Both the position numbers and the translations under genes were made by a program. DNA of 13,572 bases from Flavobacteriaceae bacterium. Its GTDB lineage: Bacteria; Bacteroidota; Bacteroidia; Flavobacteriales; Flavobacteriaceae. Position 1 is the stretch's first letter; the number at the start of each line of letters is the position of its first letter. Of this stretch, positions 1 to 7,264 are shown piece after piece. Where the stretch lies: assembly GCA_947458575.1 (NCBI GenBank), contig CANHBE010000037.1:1-13572 (forward strand), in the 5' to 3' direction. Below the pieces are notes generated by a model. It made no database searches. It saw nothing but the letters and a program-made list of their open reading frames with translations, and was not told the origin of the DNA.

Positions 1-1271
1 ACTTTCTCTACACATTGGTCGACCGCTTCGCAAGCTTTTATGGCGGCTTTCATATCGCCTGTATGTCCGACCATATCGCCATTTGCAAAATTGAGACAAA
101 CAAAATCAGCTTCTCCTTTTTCTAGTTCAGGCACCAAAGCATCGGCAAGTTCAAACGCACTCATTTCCGGCTTCAAGTCGTACGTGGCTACCTTTGGTGA
201 GTTTTTTAGAATTCGGGTTTCGCCAGAAAAAGGTAATTCTCTTCCGCCTGAAAAGAAAAAAGTCACATGAGGATATTTTTCTGTTTCAGCAATTCGAATT
301 TGTTTTTTGTGGTGTTTTTCCAGCACTTCTCCTAATGTTTCGGTGATATTGTCTTTGTTATAAATTACCTTGACATTTTGGTAGGTTTCGTCGTAGTTTG
401 TAAGTGTGACATAGTACAATTTTAGCTTATGCATGTTTAACTCATGCATATCTTTTTGAGACAAAACTTCAGTAAGTTCCCTACCGCGATCGGTTCTGAA
501 ATTGAAGAAAATGACAACGTCGTTTTCTTGGATTGTTGCGATTGGTTCCTGATTTGAATCTACAGCGACGATTGGCTCTAGAAATTCGTCGGTGATGTTT
601 TTTTGATAGCTTTCAATGATTGACTGTGTTATATTTTGTGTTTGTGTTCCGATGCCATTAACAAGCAGATCATATGCTTTTTTTACTCGTTCCCAGCGTT
701 TGTCGCGGTCCATTGCGTAATAGCGACCGATTACTGTTGCGATTTTTGTGTTGGTATTTGCAATGTGCTTTTCAAGTTGTTCGATATAAGAAGCGCCTGA
801 TTTTGGATCTACATCACGGCCATCAGTAAAAGCGTGAATGAATACTTTTTTCAAACCGAACTCCATACTCGCATCGATGAGTCCACGCAAATGAGAAGTA
901 TGAGAATGCACGCCACCATCTGAAACCAAGCCGAGAAAATGAACATTAACCTGCTTGTCCTTTGCGTATTGAAAGGCTTCAACTAGCACAGGCTCTGCGC
1001 TCAGTGTTTTGTGTTCGACGGCTAGATTGATTTTCGCCAAATCTTGATAAACGATTCGTCCGGCGCCTAGGTTCATGTGGCCCACCTCTGAGTTTCCCAT
1101 TTGTCCTTCAGGCAACCCAACGTTGAGTCCATCGGTGCGCAAAAGCGCATTGGGATATTTTTGATAAAGTCCGTTTATGAATGGAATATTCGCATTATCG
1201 ATAGCCGATACTTTTGGGTCGGGCGATTTTCCCCAACCGTCGAGTATCATTAAGATTACTTTCTTATTCAT
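1..1271 (-). CDS. gpmI: 2,3-bisphosphoglycerate-independent phosphoglycerate mutase, 3' end cut by window
   Basis: This cytoplasmic glycolytic and gluconeogenic enzyme interconverts 3- and 2-phosphoglycerate, using two Mn ions and a phosphoserine intermediate. The reading frame is open from the ATG at 1271 to the window edge, giving 423 codons. The family is usually about 505-515 residues, so roughly 85 C-terminal residues are missing. The N-terminus has the metal-binding DGWG (Asp11). GNSEVGH carries the catalytic Ser61. Later come the phosphoglycerate-binding segments (HSH, DGRD, RYYAMDRD) and, close to the left edge, NxDMVGHTGD with two metal ligands. The remaining metal ligands (the Asp-His pair and the last His) should lie off the window. 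No Shine-Dalgarno and no clear TAnnTTTG box precede the start. The neighbouring minus-strand DUF5916 gene ends 151 bases upstream, with hairpin element copy 1 in between. The identification is firm. Confidence 0.96.
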   Translation of the reverse strand, partial: MNKKVILMILDGWGKSPDPKVSAIDNANIPFINGLYQKYPNALLRTDGLNVGLPEGQMGNSEVGHMNLGAGRIVYQDLAKINLAVEHKTLSAEPVLVEAFQYAKDKQVNVHFLGLVSDGGVHSHTSHLRGLIDASMEFGLKKVFIHAFTDGRDVDPKSGASYIEQLEKHIANTNTKIATVIGRYYAMDRDKRWERVKKAYDLLVNGIGTQTQNITQSIIESYQKNITDEFLEPIVAVDSNQEPIATIQENDVVIFFNFRTDRGRELTEVLSQKDMHELNMHKLKLYYVTLTNYDETYQNVKVIYNKDNITETLGEVLEKHHKKQIRIAETEKYPHVTFFFSGGRELPFSGETRILKNSPKVATYDLKPEMSAFELADALVPELEKGEADFVCLNFANGDMVGHTGDMKAAIKACEAVDQCVEK

Positions 1272-1332
1272 ATTATAGTAGGTAAAGATGCGTGAAGGCA
1301 TTTGTTTGTCGTTGTGCTTGCGTTTGTGATTT

Positions 1333-1407
1333 TAGCCCTGATGGCAGCGGCATCCTTTTGTGCCGTTGTTCGGCACGAAAGATATAGCGTACAGCAGGAA
1401 ATAGCTA
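1333..1407 (+). repeat. Flavobacterial structured hairpin element, copy 1
   Basis: This 75-base element lies between the DUF5916 gene and gpmI, both on the minus strand. The outer stem is TAGC (1333-1336) with GCTA (1404-1407), then CCTG (1337-1340) with CAGG (1395-1398). The inner stem is CTTTTGTGCCG (1354-1364) with CGGCACGAAAG (1371-1381, one G-T pair) around a loop at 1365-1369. Two short AGCG-containing segments flank the inner stem. The same architecture recurs at 9250-9348 and, more loosely and inverted, at 8276-8385. It resembles what I remember of the Flavo-1 RNA motif and related Flavobacterium repeats, but I could not check the match. The strand given is the one matching copy 2. 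The functional strand is unknown, since both strands can fold. Confidence 0.7.
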
Positions 1408-1422
1408 CAAAAATAAACAATA

Positions 1423-3831
1423 TTACTTCTTTTTGAAGTAGTTGTAGTCTATAAAGTACCGAACGCTAATTGAAAAAATGTGATTTAGGTTGTCGTTATT
1501 GACTGCGTTTCTGAAGTTGCTTTCGATATTTCTCGTAAATTCTCTTTCGAACAGTGAACTATTGTTTCGGTAGAGCACTGTCACTTGACTTCCGGGAGCA
1601 AACCACCAATTGTATGATAAGTCAAAATTAAAAAGATTGAGGTTTTGGTTTAGATTGCCGGTATAACTGAGATTCGGCAATACTGAGCCATCAGCTTGGA
1701 GGCTGAGGAACTCTCGGTTGGTCACATACGACCAATAGTGACGAGCTAGTAGATTGATATTCATTCGGTTATTGACGGAATATTTGCCTTGTATTGTATT
1801 GGTGTAAGTTATGATGTCGCGTCTGGCAAAGACATAATCATCTCCGTCTTTTTTGAATGTGTTTCCGATATTTGCGTTGAGTCGAGAAAAGTCGAATTCG
1901 TAGATTAGCGATAATCGGTCGTTGAATCGATACCGTGGACTAACATACACGCCGTATTTTAGTCGGTTGTCTTCATTGAAAATCAAAAATGTTGGATTAA
2001 AATCGAGAGCGAATTTTCGATTGTAATTGGAAGAGAAGAAGAACCAGAAATCGACATTCGCGGGAATCGCCAGAAATTGGTTGTCGTTTATCGAAAGTGG
2101 TTCGTAGAAATCGAATACTTTGAGTGGCCTCATTCGAAGACCGGCGCCATAGTAGTCATTTAGTTTGTCGGTTGAATTTACACTAAGATTTGTGGCAAAT
2201 GCTTGTAATTTTCCTGTTCTGTTTTCGAATTCTGAATCGGCATTTAAGAAGATGTTAAATGAGTTGAATCGTTTTGTAGGGTTGATGATTCGGTAGCTTG
2301 CTTCACCGCTTAGCGCATGGTAATGCGTGCGAAAGTTAATGCCTAAATCATTGATGTCATAATCTCTAGAAATATACTGTCCGGTTCCTCTAAAGCGATA
2401 TTTTCCGCTGGTTTCGGCAAAAGACAGGGAAGTGTTATAGCCTTTTTTGTCTTCCAATTGGAAATCATCATTGATGTAACTATACTTAAAATCACCTTTC
2501 AGATTGAACGTGTTTTTTTTGGTGTTGAGGTCGAAGACTCCTGCGGTAACATTAGCATCTCGGAATGAACCGCTTCGTGTCACGTTCGTATTGATGAGGG
2601 AAACCGAGGAGTTTGTTCGAAAGCGCTGGTCTACCACCATTATGTTGTAGTTTGAAAGTGGTTGCAAGGTTTCCAGTCTCGTTGCGTTGTTATCTGTATT
2701 TCGAATTTGAACACTGGTGTTTTCTGTAATTGCATTTAAAACACCTATGCCCAAGCCTTTTTTTGTCCGTCCCGAAATTTTGAGTGCATTAATCAATTGG
2801 ATTGCGTTTGGCTCTTCAACAACTTCTTCGTTTTCTGTCGTTTCAAACTTTTTTGCCTCACCGATTCTGCGGGAATAAACCAGATTCCCGATATTGAAAA
2901 CATCTGTTCCTTCGGTAAAGAAAGGGCGGTTTTCGTTGAATTGTTGTTCGAATGGGCCTAAGTAAAGTTCAACATTATCAAATTTGGTTTGACCAAAATC
3001 GGGTACTAGAATGGCATCTAAGGTAAATGCATCACTGATTCCGTATTTGATGTCTAGTCCGCCTTTGAATTCGCCCCGTGTTTTCTGGTTACTGTTGCTG
3101 TTGAGGTAAAATGAAGAATAGGGAATAAGAAATAATCTGGTTGGTGTTTTGATGTGGTCAATGCCATGAAGTAGCCCTGACTGAGCACTTTCATTATCGA
3201 TTTTTGCGTCGATAAAGTTCCATGTAAATGATTGTCGGTCTCTACGGATCTCTCGGTAAAAATTGATGCCCCAAGTTTGTTTTTCTGCTTTAGAAAATCT
3301 GAGTGCGGCGTATGGGATTTTGATTTCGGCGGCCCATCCGTAATCGGTTGAAACTACTTCGCTGTCCCAGATAGCATCCCAGGTAAAATCTTCGCCGTCT
3401 TTGTTGGTGAATATGCAGTCGATTTGAACGCCTGCAGCGCTCACAAAAAACCGGAAGTCTTGTTGCATATCATTGAGACCATTGATAAAAATACCAAAAT
3501 GATCTGCTGTTCCAAAGTTATCTCGTAGTCTGATTTCGCGCAAAATTTTGGAAGGTTCATCGTCATACAATTTTGCTGCAATGAATATGGCATCATCGTT
3601 ATAGGCGACTTGGACTTCGGTTTTTTTGTTGCTGTCGATGGGTTTTCCGTTGTCGGGGAAGAACATGACAAAGTCGGTTGCGATTGGCGCGTATTCCCAA
3701 ATAGGTTCGTCAAATTTTCCGTCGATTGTAATGTTACCTGAAGCGACTGCGTTTAAAGTCTTTTTTTGACTGTAAGCTTTTACCATTAAAAACAGTGACA
3801 AAAAAAGTAAATGGCAGGTAGTTTTACTCAT
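1423..3831 (-). CDS. DUF5916 outer-membrane protein with CBM9-like N-terminal domain
   Basis: This predicted outer-membrane protein of about 802 residues has no established function. The start is placed at the ATG at 3831 because it begins a signal peptide (MSKTTC, a Leu/Phe-rich core, cleavage near AYSQ at about 21). An in-frame upstream ATG at 3894 would put 21 unlike residues ahead of the signal peptide. Residues about 29-225 resemble the carbohydrate-binding family 9-like fold (IDGKFDEPIWEYA, VAYNDDAIFIAAKLYD, YGWAAEIKIPYAALRF). The rest is aromatic-rich with alternating hydrophobic residues, ending in strand-like SVRYFIDYNYF followed by KKK, as expected for a DUF5916 beta-barrel. An acidic stretch (TTENEEVVEEP) interrupts the early barrel region, perhaps as a surface loop. 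A TAnnTTTG box ends nine bases before the start. The family call is confident. A sugar-related role is only a guess from the N-terminal fold. Confidence 0.88.
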   Translation of the reverse strand: MSKTTCHLLFLSLFLMVKAYSQKKTLNAVASGNITIDGKFDEPIWEYAPIATDFVMFFPDNGKPIDSNKKTEVQVAYNDDAIFIAAKLYDDEPSKILREIRLRDNFGTADHFGIFINGLNDMQQDFRFFVSAAGVQIDCIFTNKDGEDFTWDAIWDSEVVSTDYGWAAEIKIPYAALRFSKAEKQTWGINFYREIRRDRQSFTWNFIDAKIDNESAQSGLLHGIDHIKTPTRLFLIPYSSFYLNSNSNQKTRGEFKGGLDIKYGISDAFTLDAILVPDFGQTKFDNVELYLGPFEQQFNENRPFFTEGTDVFNIGNLVYSRRIGEAKKFETTENEEVVEEPNAIQLINALKISGRTKKGLGIGVLNAITENTSVQIRNTDNNATRLETLQPLSNYNIMVVDQRFRTNSSVSLINTNVTRSGSFRDANVTAGVFDLNTKKNTFNLKGDFKYSYINDDFQLEDKKGYNTSLSFAETSGKYRFRGTGQYISRDYDINDLGINFRTHYHALSGEASYRIINPTKRFNSFNIFLNADSEFENRTGKLQAFATNLSVNSTDKLNDYYGAGLRMRPLKVFDFYEPLSINDNQFLAIPANVDFWFFFSSNYNRKFALDFNPTFLIFNEDNRLKYGVYVSPRYRFNDRLSLIYEFDFSRLNANIGNTFKKDGDDYVFARRDIITYTNTIQGKYSVNNRMNINLLARHYWSYVTNREFLSLQADGSVLPNLSYTGNLNQNLNLFNFDLSYNWWFAPGSQVTVLYRNNSSLFEREFTRNIESNFRNAVNNDNLNHIFSISVRYFIDYNYFKKK

Positions 3832-3840
3832 ACAAGACGG

Positions 3841-3848
3841 CAAATTTA
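3841..3848 (-). promoter_or_regulatory. Putative -7 promoter box for the DUF5916 gene
   Basis: On the minus strand this reads TAAATTTG, an exact match to the Bacteroidota -7 form TAnnTTTG. No TTG lies 17-23 bases upstream, so the -33 part is missing. Only nine bases (3832-3840) separate it from the ATG at 3831. If it is used, the leader would be about five nucleotides and the upstream ATG at 3894 could not be the start. Confidence 0.4.
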
Positions 3849-4023
3849 TATCACAAAAATAGGTAATAAATTCATTAACACAAGGCAATTGCAATTTTTG
3901 TGATGGATGGTCGTTAGAGTGCTATCGTTTTCTAAATGGTGATTTTTTTGTAAGGTTATACTGAGCAAGACGTGCATTTCGTCGATTATTTGTGCCTTTT
4001 AAGGAATTATTAAGACAGAAAAC

Positions 4024-4055
4024 TTGATTTGGTCAGTCTTGTTGATTTATATTTG
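4024..4055 (+). promoter_or_regulatory. Putative promoter of the L,D-transpeptidase-like gene
   Basis: TTG at 4024-4026, a spacer of 21 bases, then TATATTTG at 4048-4055. This fits the Bacteroidota sigma-A form TTG-(17 to 23)-TAnnTTTG. It would give a leader of about 30 nucleotides before the ATG at 4092. The same 21-base spacing is seen at two other promoters in this window. Confidence 0.6.
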
Positions 4056-4091
4056 GCCACCCAAGTCTAACAACAAACTAGTGCTAAAATT

Positions 4092-4799
4092 ATGAAATAC
4101 AGATTATTGCCCCTTGTTTTATTCTTCTTGTTTTCGTTTACTACGAATAATAAAATCAAATCATACACGCTTGACAAAGTTGGTTCAAAGGTTTCTTCAG
4201 TAGAGATTGAAGCGGAATCTTTATACAGTCAACTTAGAGGAAATCAATTTTCGCTACCAACTTGTGAATCATTCACCGAGGCAATCACCGGTTTCTACCA
4301 ATTCAAGGAAAGAGGATTGATTCAAAAAGATTTATTGACAATTATAGATTTTAGCTTGTCTTCAAATGTGAAGCGACTTTGGATTATTGATATGGCCACT
4401 AAAAATGTATTGATGAACACTTATGTTTCGCATGGCAGAAATACGGGAGAGGAATTTGCGAATTCGTTTTCCAATGAGAATTCATCTTTCAAAAGCAGTT
4501 TGGGTTTTTACACAACGGCAGAAGTTTATCAGGGAAAACATGGACTTTCTTTGAAATTAGATGGCCAAGAAAAAGGTGTTAATGACAAGGCGAGAGCTCG
4601 TGGCATCGTGATGCATGCAGCCGATTACGTTTCGCCTGAGTTTATTAAGAACAATAAGCGATTGGGAAGAAGTCAAGGTTGTCCTGCCGTACCGGTCGAG
4701 TTAACCCCGCAAATTGTAGATATGATCAAAGACAAGTCTTGTCTTTTTATTTATCACCCATCGCGTACCTATAAAGGCGACTACAAAACTATCCTATAA
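4092..4799 (+). CDS. Exported L,D-transpeptidase catalytic-domain protein (YkuD_2 type)
   Basis: This 235-residue protein has an N-terminal hydrophobic export segment (residues about 4-17), so it probably acts in the periplasm on peptidoglycan. The catalytic region spans about residues 90-223. It opens with an L,D-transpeptidase-like strand pattern (RLWIIDMATKNVLMNTYVSHG). It then has the active-site pattern with His175 (IVMHAADYV), Ser194 and Cys197 (GRSQGCPAVP), matching the HxxxxSxGC type motif of L,D-transpeptidases. The pattern fits the 'murein L,D-transpeptidase catalytic domain family' of Bacteroidota better than classical YkuD. Whether it cross-links peptidoglycan, trims it or attaches proteins cannot be told from sequence. 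It has its own promoter-like sequence upstream. Its stop codon abuts the stop of the convergent acetyltransferase gene, leaving no room for a terminator between them. Confidence 0.88.
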   Translation: MKYRLLPLVLFFLFSFTTNNKIKSYTLDKVGSKVSSVEIEAESLYSQLRGNQFSLPTCESFTEAITGFYQFKERGLIQKDLLTIIDFSLSSNVKRLWIIDMATKNVLMNTYVSHGRNTGEEFANSFSNENSSFKSSLGFYTTAEVYQGKHGLSLKLDGQEKGVNDKARARGIVMHAADYVSPEFIKNNKRLGRSQGCPAVPVELTPQIVDMIKDKSCLFIYHPSRTYKGDYKTIL

Positions 4800-5246
4800 T
4801 TTCGTTTTTTTAAATCTCTTGAACATCACATAGTGCAGTCCGATAGGGATTATTTCGAATATCGGTCCTATCTTTTCAAATGTTAGTTTTTCATAAAAAC
4901 CGATGGCTATTTGTCTGGCATTGAACCAGATCAAAAAATCCTCTTCATTGCCCAAAAGGTCTATTGCTTTTTTTACGAGCGCAGCACCGTAGTTATTTTT
5001 TCTATGACTTTCTAAAACTGCCATTCCTCTAATTTGAAATTGTTTTGAATCTTCGAATAGTTCATTTCGTGTTTCAAAAACCGATATGATTCCAACCATC
5101 ACATGATTTTCGAACAAGCCCAGATGAAAGGTAGTTTCAGCGTCATCGTTTGGATAGATGCATTTTTCAATAGGCTCATTTTTTCGCAGAATTTGGTGCC
5201 TGATTGGATAGGTTTCTGTGGCAGTAATTTTTCTTATTTCAATCAT
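4794..5246 (-). CDS. GNAT-family N-acetyltransferase
   Basis: This protein of about 150 residues belongs to the Gcn5-related N-acetyltransferase superfamily. It transfers an acetyl group from acetyl-CoA to an unknown acceptor in the cytoplasm. The start is set at the ATG at 5246 (MIEIRKITATETYPIR), a typical GNAT N-terminus. A longer frame to 5321 adds 25 hydrophobic residues that do not look native. Motif A is visible as QIRGMAV (71-77) followed by the CoA pyrophosphate loop R82-KNN-YGAA (82-89). Motif B appears as IWFNARQIAIGFYEKLTFEKIG (about 106-127). The C-terminus HYVMFKRF is also usual for small GNATs. The 3' end overlaps the convergent transpeptidase gene by six bases. No convincing promoter box was found upstream. 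The substrate is unknown, so no gene symbol is given. Confidence 0.88.
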   Translation of the reverse strand: MIEIRKITATETYPIRHQILRKNEPIEKCIYPNDDAETTFHLGLFENHVMVGIISVFETRNELFEDSKQFQIRGMAVLESHRKNNYGAALVKKAIDLLGNEEDFLIWFNARQIAIGFYEKLTFEKIGPIFEIIPIGLHYVMFKRFKKTKL

Positions 5247-5349
5247 GAGTGTGTTTCCGTATTTTTTTGATAAGAGTGGTGTGATAGTGAGCAATGTATT
5301 TTGGAAAGTAAGCAATAGCAAAGAAAAAAATATTTTTATTAAAAAAAAT

Positions 5350-5381
5350 TTGCAGATGGATAAACTTATTATTTATATTTG
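5350..5381 (+). promoter_or_regulatory. Promoter of tRNA-Gly
   Basis: TTG at 5350-5352 (TTTG from 5349), a 21-base spacer, then TATATTTG at 5374-5381. This is the best promoter match in the window. It would start transcription near 5385, about 55 bases before the mature tRNA, leaving a short purine-rich leader to be trimmed. Confidence 0.72.
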
Positions 5382-5439
5382 CACCACCAAAAAAAGAAAG
5401 AGTTAAAACGTCAAGTTTTCTGTTTCTTTTGAAGGAAAT

Positions 5440-5512
<73 letters not shown>

Positions 5513-5515
5513 CAG

Positions 5516-5549
5516 AAAAAAACCTCAAGTGAAAGCTTGAGGTTTTTTT
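5516..5549. terminator. Bidirectional intrinsic terminator between tRNA-Gly and thyA
   Basis: CCTCAAG (5523-5529) pairs with CTTGAGG (5536-5542) around a six-base loop. It is flanked by seven As on the left (5516-5522) and seven Ts on the right (5543-5549). The symmetry gives a U-tract on either strand, so the hairpin can end the tRNA transcript (plus) and the thyA transcript (minus, stop codon about 38 bases away). Confidence 0.88.
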
Positions 5550-5586
5550 ATTTTATGATTTCTAGTTTTTCAGGAGGTCTGAAGTA

Positions 5587-6411
5587 TTAAACCGCCACAA
5601 TTCCCTTAATATGCGGATGTGGTTCATAGCCTTCCAAAGTAAAATCTTCGTAAGTAAAGTCGAATATGTTTTTTACAGCCGGATTCAATTTCATACGAGG
5701 TAACGGTTTCGGTTCACGAGATAATTGCAATTCTAACTGCTCCAAATGATTATTGTAAATATGTGCATCACCAAAAGTGTGAATAAACTCGCCCGGTTGA
5801 AGTTCTGTTACTTGTGCAATCATCATCAGCAAAAGTGCGTAAGATGCAATATTGAAAGGAACACCTAAGAATATATCAGCGCTTCTTTGGTATAATTGGC
5901 ATGACAGCTTCCCGTCGGCTACATAAAACTGAAAAAAAGCGTGGCAAGGTGGTAAGGCCACTTTTCCGTTGGCCACATTCTCGGCAAATGATTTGGATGT
6001 ATCCGGTAAAACCGATGGATTCCAAGCAGAAATCAACATCCTACGGCTATTTGGATTGGACTTCAAAGTCTCGATTAATTCTGTAATCTGATCGATTTCT
6101 TTATTGTCCCAATTGCGCCATTGTTTTCCATAAACCGGTCCTAAATCACCGTTTTCATCTGCCCATTCATCCCAGATTCTTACGCCATTTTCGTTGAGGT
6201 ACGAGATGTTAGTATCGCCTTTCAAAAACCACAACAACTCATAGATAATCGACTTTAAGTGCAGTTTTTTCGTGGTAACCATTGGGAAAACTTCGTTCAA
6301 ATCGAATCGCATTTGGTAGCCGAATACACTGATGGTTCCGGTGCCTGTTCGGTCGCCTTTTTGCGTGCCATTTGTTAGTACGTGTTTAACTAAATCGTGG
6401 TATTGTTTCAT
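5587..6411 (-). CDS. thyA: Thymidylate synthase
   Basis: This 274-residue cytoplasmic enzyme methylates dUMP to dTMP using methylene-tetrahydrofolate. All family hallmarks are visible: the phosphate-binding Arg21 in GDRTGTGT, TTKKLHLKSIIYELLWFL, the RIWDEWAD and GPVYGKQWR blocks, and the Arg pair in NSRRM (123-124). The catalytic Cys156 lies in LPPCHAFFQFYV, followed by QRSADIFLGVPFNIASYALL (174-193), HIYNNH and the C-terminal IKGIVAV. It is about ten residues longer than the 264-residue E. coli enzyme. The extra residues lie around 136-148, just before the active-site cysteine, where other bacterial ThyA proteins also vary. It sits 100 bases downstream of the bifunctional-nuclease gene on the same strand. 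No promoter box is seen in that gap, so the two may be co-transcribed. The start at 6411 begins with a typical MKQYHDLVKHVL. Confidence 0.98.
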   Translation of the reverse strand: MKQYHDLVKHVLTNGTQKGDRTGTGTISVFGYQMRFDLNEVFPMVTTKKLHLKSIIYELLWFLKGDTNISYLNENGVRIWDEWADENGDLGPVYGKQWRNWDNKEIDQITELIETLKSNPNSRRMLISAWNPSVLPDTSKSFAENVANGKVALPPCHAFFQFYVADGKLSCQLYQRSADIFLGVPFNIASYALLLMMIAQVTELQPGEFIHTFGDAHIYNNHLEQLELQLSREPKPLPRMKLNPAVKNIFDFTYEDFTLEGYEPHPHIKGIVAV

Positions 6412-6434
6412 TGTTGATGTTTAATCGTTGGTTT

Positions 6435-6458
6435 GTTTAACCGTTTAACCGTTTAACC
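6435..6458. repeat. Three tandem copies of an 8-bp unit in the thyA leader
   Basis: GTTTAACC is repeated exactly three times (6435-6442, 6443-6450, 6451-6458) and then trails into a diverged GTTGATTC. It lies 24 bases upstream of the thyA start. No hairpin or promoter role is evident. It may simply be a slippage product. Confidence 0.85.
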
Positions 6459-6511
6459 GTTGATTCGTAATATAGATGGAACTAATAAACGACACTACGA
6501 TTAAACTTTAT

Positions 6512-7138
6512 TTAGCCTTCTCTTTTCGAAATCTCATCTCGGATTTTGGCTGCTTTTTCGTAGTCTTCATCGCGAACGGCGCCTTCGAGCAGTTCATAAA
6601 GTTCGGACAAACTATGTTTGGTGTAGGTTTCTCCTGATTGGTTGCTTTCCTCCATACCAAAAGTCTCCGGCGAAGAAAGTACGCCTTCTATATCATCTTC
6701 CTCCTTTGCGGCCTCTAAAGCATTGCCCTTCAAATATATTCCTGCTTTGTCTAAGATGTTTTTGTACGTGAATATAGGCGCATTGAAACGCAGCGCAAGG
6801 GCGATGGCATCAGAAGTTCTGGCATCGATTATTTCTTCTATTTTATCACGCTCGCAAATGATGCTTGAGTAAAATACACCATCGACCAATTTATGAATAA
6901 TGACCTGCTTCACGACAATGTCGAATCGCTCAGCGAAATTCTTGAAGAGATCGTGGGTTAACGGACGTGGTGGTTTTATTTCTTTTTCTAAGGCGATGGC
7001 TATGGATTGCGCTTCAAAAGCTCCAATGACGATAGGTAATTTGCGTTCTCCGTCTACTTCATTGAGGATTAAAGCGTACGCACCATTCTGAGTTTGACTG
7101 TACGAAATCCCTTTGATAGTTAATTTTACTAAACTCAT
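6512..7138 (-). CDS. Bifunctional nuclease (DUF151) domain protein with C-terminal UVR motif
   Basis: This protein has about 208 residues. Residues about 1-140 form a bifunctional nuclease (BFN/DUF151) domain. It shows LPIVIGAFEAQSIA (34-47), an HDL-type segment (61-64), and DARTSDAIALALRFNAPIF (105-123). After an acidic linker (145-170), residues about 174-207 form a UvrB/UvrC (UVR) interaction motif (LYELLEGAVRDEDYEKAAKIRDEI), a helical hairpin used for protein-protein contact. Plant BFN proteins have been reported to have RNase and DNase activity. The role of bacterial versions is not settled. The start is set at 7138 (MSLVKLTIKGISYSQ). A longer frame to 7249 crosses the promoter and adds unrelated residues. 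The promoter box ends only five bases before this ATG. It lies downstream of etfA, beyond a terminator. Confidence 0.9.
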   Translation of the reverse strand: MSLVKLTIKGISYSQTQNGAYALILNEVDGERKLPIVIGAFEAQSIAIALEKEIKPPRPLTHDLFKNFAERFDIVVKQVIIHKLVDGVFYSSIICERDKIEEIIDARTSDAIALALRFNAPIFTYKNILDKAGIYLKGNALEAAKEEDDIEGVLSSPETFGMEESNQSGETYTKHSLSELYELLEGAVRDEDYEKAAKIRDEISKREG

Positions 7139-7143
7139 AGCGA

Positions 7144-7175
7144 CAAAAATACAATGAATTGTGATAATGTACCAA
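7144..7175 (-). promoter_or_regulatory. Promoter of the bifunctional-nuclease gene
   Basis: On the minus strand this is TTG (7175-7173), a 21-base spacer, then TATTTTTG (7151-7144). It is a full match to TTG-N-TAnnTTTG. The box ends five bases before the ATG at 7138, so transcription should begin within a few bases of the start codon. It also rules out the longer reading frame as the true start. Confidence 0.65.
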
Positions 7176-7196
7176 CATATTTTTGCGATACACCTC

Positions 7197-7240
7197 AAAA
7201 AAAAAAGGCTATCTAAACAATCACTATTCAGATAGCCTTT
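7197..7240 (-). terminator. Intrinsic terminator of the etf transcript
   Basis: On the minus strand AGGCTATCT pairs with AGATAGCCT (plus coordinates 7230-7238 and 7206-7214), followed by a run of ten Ts (plus-strand A run 7197-7206). It lies about 25 bases after the etfA stop codon. It separates the etf genes from the downstream bifunctional-nuclease promoter. Confidence 0.88.
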
Positions 7241-7264
7241 GATAGGCACAATTTATAAAAAATA

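Noticed and set aside
40..270. Plus-strand open frame near the left edge
   Set aside because: It is antisense to gpmI, whose conserved motifs cover the region. The Ser/Lys-rich translation is not protein-like.
5247..5321. Longer N-terminus for the GNAT protein
   Set aside because: The added 25 residues are hydrophobic and unlike GNAT N-termini. MIEIRKI at 5246 is a normal start.
5571..5577. AGGAGG on the plus strand as a ribosome-binding site for an unlisted gene
   Set aside because: No start codon with an open frame follows before the opposing thyA gene, and Flavobacterium genes here do not use Shine-Dalgarno sites.
6435..6458. CRISPR-like array
   Set aside because: The units are 8 bp and directly abut without spacers. 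This is a simple tandem repeat.
7139..7249. Longer N-terminus for the bifunctional-nuclease protein
   Set aside because: It would run through a good promoter match and the etf terminator. The conserved domain starts at the ATG at 7138.
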